From NCBI GenBank assembly GCA_022865525.1, contig JALHSV010000083.1:1-8262 (forward strand): a stretch of DNA of 8,262 bases, read 5' to 3'. Within the stretch, counting starts at the first letter, position 1. Each line of letters begins with the position of its first letter. Below are positions 1 through 7,681 of this stretch, one piece after another. Below the pieces are notes generated by a model. The model had not been told where the DNA came from. It ran no database searches and saw only the letters and a program-made list of their open reading frames with translations. Source of the stretch: Thermodesulfovibrionales bacterium (GTDB taxonomy: Bacteria > Nitrospirota > Thermodesulfovibrionia > Thermodesulfovibrionales > SM23-35). Position numbers and translations under genes: made by a program.

Positions 1-23
1 AAAATGGGAGCATCGCCCCCCAT
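1..23 (-). terminator. possible intrinsic terminator at window edge
   Basis: Read on the minus strand, GGGGGC, a GAU loop and GCUCCC form a six-pair GC-rich stem with one G-U wobble. It can be extended by two A-U pairs across a bulged G, and it runs directly into a U tract of at least three to four bases at the window edge. It lies about 100 bases beyond the stop of the small lysine-rich gene and could end that transcript. The U tract is cut by the window, so its length is unknown, and the three-base loop is tight. Confidence 0.4.
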
Positions 24-53
24 CACTGCAACCCACTAAGATTCGGAAACAGC

Positions 54-79
54 GATCACTCCCTTCCCAAGGAGTGATC
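54..79. repeat. perfect 9-bp hairpin, role unclear
   Basis: GATCACTCC (54-62) and GGAGTGATC (71-79) are exact reverse complements separated by eight bases. No T tract follows on either strand, so it is not a textbook intrinsic terminator. It lies in the 3' region of the small lysine-rich gene and could be a transcript-stabilising stem, half of a tandem terminator with the hairpin at 1-23, or a protein-binding palindrome. The rest of 1-122 shows no gene. Confidence 0.45.
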
Positions 80-122
80 TGATAACTGGACATTAAGCTA
101 CTGCCCACAGAATTCTATTAAT

Positions 123-248
123 TTACTTTTGGGACCATATGTTTGATCCTGAAGAGCTTTTTTCTTTTTTTGCTTGTCTTTTTTCTTTCAGGCTATGCTG
201 TGGTTTTTTCTTTGCATTTGGTTTTTGCTTGTTTTTTTCTTTGCTCAT
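123..248 (-). CDS. small lysine-rich basic protein (41 aa), unknown function
   Basis: The reading frame runs from ATG at 248 to TAA at 123 and encodes 41 residues, starting MSKEKNKQK and ending SNIWSQK. Thirteen residues are lysine, and there is a basic core (LKEKRQAKKEK, residues 20-30). No hydrophobic segment or signal peptide is visible; a soluble, largely disordered, nucleic-acid- or ribosome-binding peptide is a reasonable inference from the charge, but I do not recognise the family. Support for a real gene comes from its signals: AGGAGG sits six bases before the ATG, an extended -10 promoter precedes it, and hairpins follow it. It lies 120 bases downstream of the sensor kinase gene, with its own promoter in the gap. 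Low-complexity, A-rich coding sequence is the main reason for caution. Confidence 0.72.
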   Translation of the reverse strand: MSKEKNKQKPNAKKKPQHSLKEKRQAKKEKSSSGSNIWSQK

Positions 249-254
249 TAAATG

Positions 255-260
255 CCTCCT
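255..260 (-). promoter_or_regulatory. strong Shine-Dalgarno of the small lysine-rich gene
   Basis: AGGAGG on the minus strand, with a six-base spacer to the ATG at 248. It is a full match to the anti-Shine-Dalgarno core and is stronger than most ribosome sites visible in this window. It is the main argument that the 41-residue frame is translated. Confidence 0.8.
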
Positions 261-281
261 TTATTAATAGTACTCATTACC

Positions 282-310
282 ATTATATCAGGTATGAGGG
301 GTGTTTGCTA
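282..310 (-). promoter_or_regulatory. extended -10 sigma-70-type promoter for the small gene
   Basis: On the minus strand TGATATAAT (290-282) is a perfect extended -10 element (TGn plus TATAAT). A -35-like TAGCAA at 310-305, with a 17-base spacer, matches the consensus in only three of six positions, as is usual when an extended -10 is present. Transcription would start near 275, leaving a leader of about 27 bases that holds the AGGAGG site. It lies just past the stop of the sensor kinase gene, so the microprotein gene can be expressed separately. Confidence 0.65.
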
Positions 311-368
311 CGGTGAGAACTCGTCGGTAATCAGAAACTCCACAATGTAATCATTTCAAGTATATTCC

Positions 369-1880
369 CTATTTTCTCCCAGGCGATTTCAACGGCGCAA
401 CGATTGTAAAGCTGGTTCCCTGTCCGGGGCCGGATTCAACCTGAACGTGGCCCCCCAGATATTTGAGTCGTTCATAAATACTGAAAAGACCGAACACATC
501 CTTTTTACTGATGTAGGAGTCTATGTTGGCTGTATCGAATCCGATTCCGTCATCATGCACCTGTATCCGTATATTCTTGTAATCCCTCTCAAACGATACG
601 TTGACGTTTTTCGCGTGAGCATGTCTGACAATATTCATGAACAATTCCCTCACTGTCTGATAGAGAAGGATATTTGTTTCATCGCCCAATGGTTTGGGTT
701 TTCGATCATCCTTAAAATGGAACGCTAAGGCATGCTGTTGCTGGAAGTGGTTCCCAAGCCACTGCAGAGCAGCTTCCAGTCCTTTTTCATGGAGGATCTG
801 CGTGCTGAATTCATATGTCAGGGTCTTCGCATAGTGCATGGTTCGCTCGACGAGCCCGGTGATTTCACTCAAAGAGGTTTGTATATCATGCGCGGAAACT
901 TTCTTATGGAGTTCTTTCAGTTTATCGCTGCAATACGATAAGGTACGGCCGATAGTATCCTGCAATTCCACCGCGATGTAACGGCGTTCCCGTTCTTCAA
1001 CCATCGAAATTTCCAGAGCGAGGGAACGAAGTCTTTCCTGATAAGACAGCAGTTCTCTCTCGGTCTGTTTCAGTTTTGAGATATCACTAAATATTCCGAG
1101 GCTGCCGTTAAATCCTCCTTTTTCGTCAAAGACCGGCCTCGGTGCAACCAGGGCGTCTACTGTTTTTCCATCCTTTCTAGTCAGGGTTATTTCGTAAGGT
1201 TCTGTAATGCCTTTTTTTCGCAAAGACCACTGATTTCGTAGTATCTTCTGGTTATCTTTATCCAGGATAACTGACACATGCTTGCCGAGCAGTTCATCTT
1301 TCCGATATGCGGTCATGGTGCAGAACTGGGTATTCACCAGGGTAAGGTTGCCGTTTTTATCCACTACAGAGAGGCCTTCGTTCATTGTTTCTATCATGGT
1401 TCGATACTGATTTTCGCTTTTCTCCAGTGCTTCCGTTATCTGTTTTTGATCTGTCACATTCCGTGTCATGCCCTGGATTGCAAAGGGTTTCCCATTACGA
1501 TGGATAAGGGTTGAGACAACCTCCATCCAGGCGTAATCACCGTTCTTTTTTCTCACCCTATACAGGAAAGGGTCCCTGGAAAATCCAGTTCTATTGATAT
1601 CTTCGATGCGTTTCCGGGCAACAAGCAATTGATCCCTGTCAAGAATTATGGCAATCGAGAGTGAAGGCAACTCCTTTTTTGTATATCCGAGGATTCCGAG
1701 AGCTGTTTCATTCGCATCGAGAAAGTTGCCTTCAAGATCGTGAATATAGACACCGAACAGGGAACTCTCGAAGAGGGCTTTGTATCGTTCTTCCGCTTCT
1801 CCGGATACAGGGATCGGACAAGTGCCTTTCCCCTGACGGGTTATTATCCGGTTGTGATTTTGATTCTTCTGCTGGGCCAT
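369..1880 (-). CDS. double-PAS sensor histidine-kinase-like protein lacking the usual phospho-acceptor His
   Basis: A 503-residue cytoplasmic sensor; no membrane segment or signal peptide is visible. Two PAS domains occupy residues about 28-147 and 155-271, followed by a helical dimerisation region (about 272-360) of the NarX/HisKA_3 type and a HATPase_c domain (about 400-497). The ATPase motifs are present: N-box around E412, N416 and H420, G1 DDGIGF (443-448) and G2 beginning GLFSIYER (464-471). In the dimerisation helix the family motif E-L-H-D-x-x-G reads ELQDTIG, so residue 307 is Gln where the phosphorylated His is expected (codon CAG at 962-960). No response regulator gene lies in the window. 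It may be an inactive or modulatory sensor that acts through heterodimers, or it may use another residue. Start ATG at 1880 has only a weak upstream purine stretch. It follows the inverted-repeat element and is probably transcribed apart from the housekeeping operon. Confidence 0.9.
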   Translation of the reverse strand: MAQQKNQNHNRIITRQGKGTCPIPVSGEAEERYKALFESSLFGVYIHDLEGNFLDANETALGILGYTKKELPSLSIAIILDRDQLLVARKRIEDINRTGFSRDPFLYRVRKKNGDYAWMEVVSTLIHRNGKPFAIQGMTRNVTDQKQITEALEKSENQYRTMIETMNEGLSVVDKNGNLTLVNTQFCTMTAYRKDELLGKHVSVILDKDNQKILRNQWSLRKKGITEPYEITLTRKDGKTVDALVAPRPVFDEKGGFNGSLGIFSDISKLKQTERELLSYQERLRSLALEISMVEERERRYIAVELQDTIGRTLSYCSDKLKELHKKVSAHDIQTSLSEITGLVERTMHYAKTLTYEFSTQILHEKGLEAALQWLGNHFQQQHALAFHFKDDRKPKPLGDETNILLYQTVRELFMNIVRHAHAKNVNVSFERDYKNIRIQVHDDGIGFDTANIDSYISKKDVFGLFSIYERLKYLGGHVQVESGPGQGTSFTIVAPLKSPGRK

Positions 1881-1968
1881 GATATTGGTTTCTTTCTTTA
1901 AATTATTCCTTTTTCTAATATTTTAGTTGATTTCTGGTCATAAAAGGATATGAAAAGAAGTTTGCATT

Positions 1969-2074
1969 AGTAATCTCCCCATACCCCTCTTTATAAAAGA
2001 GGGGATTCTTTCTTGTTTTCTTTACTCAGTTCGTGTTTTCCCACTTTTATAAAGGGGGACTGAGGGGGATTACT
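1969..2074. mobile_element. 106-bp MITE-like or dispersed palindromic repeat
   Basis: Two 36-base arms, 1969-2004 and the reverse complement of 2039-2074, match at 27 of 36 positions by hand alignment. Both begin AGTAATC at the outer edge and share TTTATAAAAG near the inner edge. Each arm holds its own near-palindrome around TTTATAAA; the left one (1984-2004) is a perfect nine-pair stem with a three-base loop. The interior (2005-2038) has no coding potential. Palindromic units of the type CCCCCTTTATAAAGGGGG recur as dispersed repeats in many environmental bacterial genomes, so a non-autonomous element is likely, though copy number cannot be seen here and no clear target-site duplication is visible. 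It fills the gap between the orphan gene and the sensor kinase, and its stems could also end transcription of the upstream gene. Confidence 0.6.
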
Positions 2075-2137
2075 GAACATAATTTTCAATTTTTACTTTT
2101 GTATGAAAAATCCCTCTATTGTGGTCTATATGAATCC

Positions 2138-2875
2138 CTATCGCAATGGATAGGTGCCCCGGAGTTCCTTTATTTTGTCTTTATAGTCCTTTATCAGATA
2201 CGTGATCTCTTGCTTCATTCCTCCGGCATTTTTCTTGAGCATTTCATTCCAGTAAACGAGGAAAACTCTGAAAAAGTAAAACAGGAAGAAGGCAAACCAT
2301 TTTTTGTAATCATGAGGGGAATTCTCATAATCAAAATAATTGACATGCAAAATATTTCTCTCTCTATCCATAAAATATTTATGCAGAATACCGGCCGGAT
2401 CTGCGTGGGCAAACTTACTGCATAAATCGTGCACCTGCAGTAATCCTGCAGCAGAGGGAAATTGGTTAAGGTTATTCCTTATGGTGACTTTGATATTTCG
2501 GAACACTTTCTCCCACTGGGGGGAATTCGTGTTTTTGTTCAGATATAACTCAATGTCATCAGGGTATTTTAAGAGATAGTAGGCGGTAAATGTACTATCA
2601 AGAGCCACACGCAGTGAACGGTAAGATTGTGTCTTGTGGATTCTGAGAAACGAGGCCATGCCATAGTAAAATTCCTGATGTGATATCAGATAGAGGAAAG
2701 CCGGTATCATCAGGTTTTCATCATCCGGGAGCGTGATAGTTACGCACGAGCTATATATGTTATCTAAATCCAGAATCAGTGCGTAATCATTTTCCAGCAT
2801 CTCTATATTCTTGCTGACATTTTCATCCTCAATCGCAAGAAAATGTTCGAAACCTCTGATTATCTTGGGGCTCAT
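2138..2875 (-). CDS. uncharacterised helical protein (245 aa), possibly DUF5677-like
   Basis: The frame runs from ATG at 2875 to TAG at 2138. I do not recognise the family with confidence. The sequence looks mainly alpha-helical and soluble, with an aromatic-rich stretch near residues 195-215 (FAFFLFYFFRVFLVYW) that is amphipathic or buried rather than a clear membrane anchor. A central segment (about residues 82-105, containing SLRVALDSTFTAYYLLK) followed by LCSKFAHAD (about 151-159) resembles the layout of DUF5677/HEPN-like helical proteins, but no clear catalytic R-x4-6-H motif is evident, so this is a weak suggestion. It lies 30 bases downstream of ybeY, without overlap and with only a weak ribosome site, so it may share the operon transcript or be an accessory insertion. 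By eye it is more AT-rich than the operon genes. It sits where dgkA or era follows ybeY in many genomes. Confidence 0.7.
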   Translation of the reverse strand: MSPKIIRGFEHFLAIEDENVSKNIEMLENDYALILDLDNIYSSCVTITLPDDENLMIPAFLYLISHQEFYYGMASFLRIHKTQSYRSLRVALDSTFTAYYLLKYPDDIELYLNKNTNSPQWEKVFRNIKVTIRNNLNQFPSAAGLLQVHDLCSKFAHADPAGILHKYFMDRERNILHVNYFDYENSPHDYKKWFAFFLFYFFRVFLVYWNEMLKKNAGGMKQEITYLIKDYKDKIKELRGTYPLR

Positions 2876-2905
2876 TTCATGATATTGTACAGAAAAACTC
2901 AGATT

Positions 2906-3418
2906 TTACCGGAGCTTTTCAAAAAGCTCTCGTGATTTTCTTTGCATTCTCCCCGCTGCATGCTTTCCCTGTTCATGGTCATATCCCAGGAGGTGGAGAA
3001 GACCGTGGATGAGCAGCCTCTTCAATTCCTCATCGAAAGCAAGCCTGTTTTCAAGCGCCTGCCGCTTTGCCTTGTGGAGATTGATAACGATATCACCAAG
3101 CAAAAGGCTGAAAGCTGAAGACTGAACATCTGAAGGCTTCAGTGCCGGCATGAGAGGTTTGCGCAGGCGTGAAAATACTTCAGCACTTCTGCTCTTCAGT
3201 TCCTCTGCTCCCATTTGCGGAAATGACAAGACATCGGTTGTGCGGTCTACTCCGCGGTACTGAAGGTTCAGCAGCCTCATCCTCCTGTCGTTGACGAAGA
3301 GGAGACTGATCTCAGCCCTGGGGAGTTGGAGCAGATTGAGCGTTTTCCTGAGAAGCCTTGCCGTTTTCTGCGTGTTTACCTTTATGCGTCTTTGCTGATT
3401 CCTTATATAAATTTTCAT
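2906..3418 (-). CDS. ybeY: endoribonuclease YbeY, rRNA maturation factor
   Basis: YbeY is a zinc-dependent RNase that acts in 16S rRNA 3'-end maturation and 70S ribosome quality control in the cytoplasm. This 170-residue protein has the family signature HGLLHLLGYDH at residues 138-148, whose three histidines (138, 142, 148) bind the metal, plus the upstream YRGVDRTTDVLSFPQ (54-68) and LGDIVIN (107-113) blocks. The ATG at 3418 gives the typical N-terminus (MKIYIRNQQRRIKVN); an in-frame TTG at 3430 adds only four residues. Between the FPQ and LGDI blocks there is an insertion of roughly 20 residues relative to the common family form. The gene starts about 107 bases inside the end of the upstream 7TM-HD gene, in another frame. 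Its place after phoH and the HD gene is typical, and PhoH and YbeY are often functionally linked. Confidence 0.95.
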   Translation of the reverse strand: MKIYIRNQQRRIKVNTQKTARLLRKTLNLLQLPRAEISLLFVNDRRMRLLNLQYRGVDRTTDVLSFPQMGAEELKSRSAEVFSRLRKPLMPALKPSDVQSSAFSLLLGDIVINLHKAKRQALENRLAFDEELKRLLIHGLLHLLGYDHEQGKHAAGRMQRKSRELFEKLR

Positions 3419-4890
3419 TGCCAAAATCAAATCCCGGATAATCTACCCTTTTATGGAATATGCCGGTAAGAATATAGGTGAAACGTTTTTTGATCTCATG
3501 GATATCTTTCAGGGTCAGTTCGCATTCGTCAAGTTGCCCTTCAAGGAATATGTGATTGATGATCCGGTCGACCAGAGACGCAATTCTTGCAGGTGTAGGG
3601 TCAGCGAGAACCCGCGAGGCAGCTTCGACACCGTCTGCCATCATGACAAGGGCAGCGACACGGGTCTGGGGCTTTGGCCCGTGATACCGGTAATCTTCTT
3701 CTGCCGGCGTTCCATTCTCTTTCCGCTCTTTTGCTTTCTGATAAAAATAGCTGATGATCATCGTACCGTGATGCTGCTCTATGATATCAGTAATAGGCTC
3801 GGGAAGCTTGAACTGTCCGGCAAATTCCAGCCCTTCTTTGATATGATTCGTGATAATCATACTGCTCATATGAGGCGTTAATTTCTCATGTTTGCTTATT
3901 GAACTGCTCTGGTTTTCTACAAAATAGTCTGGCATCTTTATTTTGCCGATATCATGGTAGTATGCGCTCACCCGTGCGAGCAGGGGGTTTGCACCAACAA
4001 TCTCAGCGGCTGATTCCGCAAGGTTTCCCACGATGACGCTGTGGTGATATGTCCCAGGCGCGGTAACCATGAGGTTTTTCATGAGCGGCTGATTGAGATC
4101 GAGCAGTTCAAGGAGACTGATATCTGTTGTGACTTTAAAAATATACTCAATCACCGGGAGAACCAATGAAACGATTGCAGCAACGCTCATGCCGCAGAGG
4201 GCGCTGAACATGATAGACGGTGGAGCCTTAACAGTGAACAGCTCACCCCGAAAGAGAAGAATGATGATGACGGTTATGACATTTGCTGCAATGACAAAAC
4301 CTCCTCCCTTCAGGAGCCCTGACCGCTTTTTGCATCGGATAACACTGAAGGCTGCGGTAATGCTCCCGACAAAGGCATAGACCGTAAAGGATGCGTCCTG
4401 GAGCCAGAGACCGGTGAGAAGGCTTACTGTGAAGGAAAAGGTAATGGCAGTATGAAAGTCGAACAGGAGAGAGACCAGCATTGCACCGGCAGGAATAGGA
4501 ATTCCGTACAAGGCACTGTCTAAAGCCTGATATTCCAGTCCCTTGGAGAGGTTGATGAGGAGATAGGCAAACAGCCTTCCTAAGAGGAGCGTTCCAACAA
4601 GCAGCAGACCGAGGAGAAGCAGCATGTTGTACTTCTTTGTATACGCAGGCTTATAGCGCATGATATCCCTGTAAAGGATAAACATGAGGAGAGTGGCAAC
4701 AAAAAATCCCCCGAGCAGCTGCTCAATACCGATGTTTACCTGGATCGAAAGCGAGGCAATAAGCCCGCAGACAAAAATGAAGTATATCCTGATAAACTTA
4801 TCTTGCCTGCTGAAACGCGCCGGAGTGGCAGCTCCCTTTACCGGATTACCGTCGATGAACATCTTGAAGAGCGCTGACAGTTGACGCGGC

Positions 4891-4916
<26 letters not shown>
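3312..4916 (-). CDS. 7TM-HD family phosphohydrolase, PgpH-like (probable cyclic-di-AMP phosphodiesterase)
   Basis: A 534-residue inner-membrane protein. A short hydrophilic N-terminus (1-40) is followed by seven or eight hydrophobic segments between about residues 40 and 260, including the family block LDSALYGIPIPAGA near 132-145. A cytoplasmic HD domain spans about 285-495. Likely metal ligands and signature residues are TYHHS (289-293), HDIGK (321-325), the HHG at 382-384 and D428. In Listeria PgpH, this architecture hydrolyses c-di-AMP to pApA; the activity here is inferred from family. The extracellular 7TMR-HDED domain of about 200 or more residues, normally between the first and second membrane segments, is missing, which explains the short length. 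ATG at 4916 is preferred over an in-frame TTG at 4949; it overlaps the phoH end by 26 bases. The last 35 or so residues are hydrophilic, low-complexity, and encoded over the start of ybeY. Confidence 0.9.
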
Positions 4917-5843
<927 letters not shown>

Positions 5844-5856
<13 letters not shown>

Positions 5857-6608
5857 GTTGCACTCTCCTGCATGACAAAAGTAACAAAAGTACGCAGGCC
5901 CTCGGAATTTTTCAGTTTGATCGAAAAAACCTCTGCTTCTTTCCTGGTACTGAATTCACCCACCATGACCTTATGCAATGTTTCCTGTTTTTTTGTCTTT
6001 GCTGTTGTGACGAACGACTTGTACCCTTTCTTGCTCATCTTGGTCTTGAGGGCATCTGCCTCATCGGGATTTTTGAATGCACCCGCTTGAACCGTATATT
6101 TCCTTGTCAGAGTGGTCTTTTGAGTTTTCAGTTTATCCTGAGCAACTTTGGTATCTTTTGGCTCCGGAGAACTCTGTTTCAGCTTTGTTTCTTTCGGTTG
6201 TTTTGTCTCCAGTGCTCTTGCGGGCTGTGGCTGGTCAGGATGTTTTTCTGAAGAGGACACAGCGTTATTCCGGAGATTTTCCTGGGGTTTCTGGACAGGC
6301 TGAGTTGCCCGGGGTTCACCTGCCTGCTGATCCTTCGGTGACTGATTATTTTTTTCCGTTGCCGGCAATTGAGGAATCTCCGGCTGCTGCTGCAATGACT
6401 CTTTCACCTGGGTTTCTTGAGAGCTCTGTTGGGATCCTTCCGGGGAAACGAAACCGGTTGCCTGCGTTTCTGTAGGAGGCTGGACTTGCCTCCCGACAAA
6501 AAAGCCGAGCAAAAAACCGAGGGAAGCTGCAAGCACAATCGATGCAATAATCAATCCCTTGCCGATATAGAATATTGAAGAATGCTTTTTAAAATCAACT
6601 CGTTTCAT
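5844..6608 (-). CDS. SPOR-domain membrane protein
   Basis: A 254-residue bitopic inner-membrane protein. A short cytoplasmic basic N-terminus (1-12) is followed by one transmembrane helix at about 17-38 with small-residue-rich LAASLGFLLGFFVG. A long Gln/Pro/Lys-rich, probably disordered periplasmic linker follows (about 41-165), and then a C-terminal SPOR domain (about 168-247, YTVQAGAFKNPDEADALK and HKVMVGEFSTRKEAE as its two repeats). SPOR domains bind denuded septal peptidoglycan, so a role at the division septum or in cell-wall remodelling is likely, with the linker spanning to the wall. It has the layout of FtsN/DedD-type proteins without an evident FtsN-specific region. Its ATG overlaps the queA stop in an ATGA arrangement (four bases), and its own end overlaps the proposed phoH start, so it is translationally coupled on both sides. 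Confidence 0.9.
5865..5869 (-). promoter_or_regulatory. Shine-Dalgarno that points to the phoH ACG start
   Basis: AGGAG on the minus strand lies inside the last codons of the SPOR gene. Eight bases separate it from ACG at 5856-5854, the ideal distance, while no canonical start codon occurs in the phoH frame. A GTG three bases downstream of it is in a third frame and leads nowhere relevant. Confidence 0.65.
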
Positions 6609-7681
6609 ACGATAAGCATAGCATCCCCATATGAGAGAAATCTATACCCGTTCGCGATTGCCTCATTGTATGCAGTAAGGATATTTTCCCTTCCTGCAAG
6701 GGCGCACACTAACATGAGTGGCGTGGAACGCGGGAGGTGAAAGTTTGTGACAAGAGAATCGATAGCCATAAAAGTATACCCCGGATAAATAAAGATATCG
6801 GTAGTGCCTGTGATGGATTGAGGTACCTTCATCCCTCCCGTGCCAACCTTTTTCAACGGTAGCCCCGCATGAGAAACAGAGGGGGAGGGTGACTTTGAAC
6901 CATTATTATATCTTCCGCTGAAGTACCCCTCAAGCGACCGCGTTGAGGTTGTCCCGACTGCAACAATGCGTTTCCCCGATGCCTTTGCTTCCTGTATTTC
7001 AGCAATGATTGTTTTCTCAATCTCAAAGTGTTCCCTGTCCATGAAATGATCTTCAAGCATGAGCGTTCTTATTGGCCTGAATGTTCCAACACCAACATGC
7101 AGGGTAAGTTCCCTGATTTTCACTCCCTTCGAAGCAATTGAACTGAGGAGGACATCGGTGAAATGAAGGCCTGCTGTAGGTGCAGCTATGGATCCCTCAT
7201 TCATTGCGTAAACTGTCTGGTAGGTCTGTTTGTCCGATTCCTCAGGAGCGCGCCTGATATAGGGAGGCAAAGGCATATTTCCATACTTTCCTATGAGATC
7301 CCTGATATCCCCTGAACACCGAAACCGGGCCGATGTTCCATGCTGCAGTTCTACCTCAAGTTCATCTGATATTTTCAGTGTACCGGTGAATTTTCCCTGT
7401 GAGAGAACATCCCAGGTACTGCCGGCATTTTCTCTCATGAGGAGGATATCCATTATCTTTCCGTCTTTTTTTGCACCGGTGAGCCGTGCAGGAAAAACCT
7501 TGGTGTTATTGATAAGGAGTATGTCGCCCTGATCAAGATATGAAGGAAGGTCGAAAAAATTCTTGTGTTCCAGCGTTCCATCCCGGTGAAGAACAAGGAG
7601 TCTGGAACTGGTTCGTTCTTTCAGCGGTTTTAGTGCAATCAGGGCTTCGGGCAGAAAATAGTCGAAGTCAGCGGTTTTCAT
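6605..7681 (-). CDS. queA: S-adenosylmethionine:tRNA ribosyltransferase-isomerase
   Basis: QueA transfers and isomerises the ribosyl moiety of SAM onto 7-aminomethyl-7-deazaguanine at the wobble position of tRNAs for Asn, Asp, His and Tyr, giving epoxyqueuosine. The 358-residue length matches the E. coli enzyme (356). Characteristic blocks are present in order: MKTADFDYFLPEALIA at the N-terminus, VFPARLTG, SIAAPTAGLHFT, LHVGVGTFRPI, VAVGTTSTRSLE, FIYPGYTF, LVTNFHLPRSTPLMLV and the C-terminal FLSYGDAMLI. ATG at 7681 is chosen because it gives the family N-terminus; an in-frame GTG at 7744 would add 21 residues that lack family similarity. It overlaps the SpoIID gene end by 14 bases and the SPOR gene start by four. 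No other queuosine gene is in the window. Confidence 0.97.
   Translation of the reverse strand: MKTADFDYFLPEALIALKPLKERTSSRLLVLHRDGTLEHKNFFDLPSYLDQGDILLINNTKVFPARLTGAKKDGKIMDILLMRENAGSTWDVLSQGKFTGTLKISDELEVELQHGTSARFRCSGDIRDLIGKYGNMPLPPYIRRAPEESDKQTYQTVYAMNEGSIAAPTAGLHFTDVLLSSIASKGVKIRELTLHVGVGTFRPIRTLMLEDHFMDREHFEIEKTIIAEIQEAKASGKRIVAVGTTSTRSLEGYFSGRYNNGSKSPSPSVSHAGLPLKKVGTGGMKVPQSITGTTDIFIYPGYTFMAIDSLVTNFHLPRSTPLMLVCALAGRENILTAYNEAIANGYRFLSYGDAMLIV

Noticed and set aside
315..352. Repeated GATTAC (minus strand) between the kinase gene and the small-gene promoter
   Set aside because: Two six-base copies with a 14-base gap are expected by chance often enough; no further copies or symmetry support an operator.
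447..728. Plus-strand open frames across the sensor kinase gene (for example 447-728, 732-941, 1278-1514)
   Set aside because: They lie opposite a strongly supported minus-strand gene, have no ribosome sites or recognisable domains, and are antisense shadows.
2143..2160. Short hairpin CCTATC/GATAGG over the stop of the 2138-2875 gene
   Set aside because: A six-pair stem without a following U tract; too weak to call a terminator.
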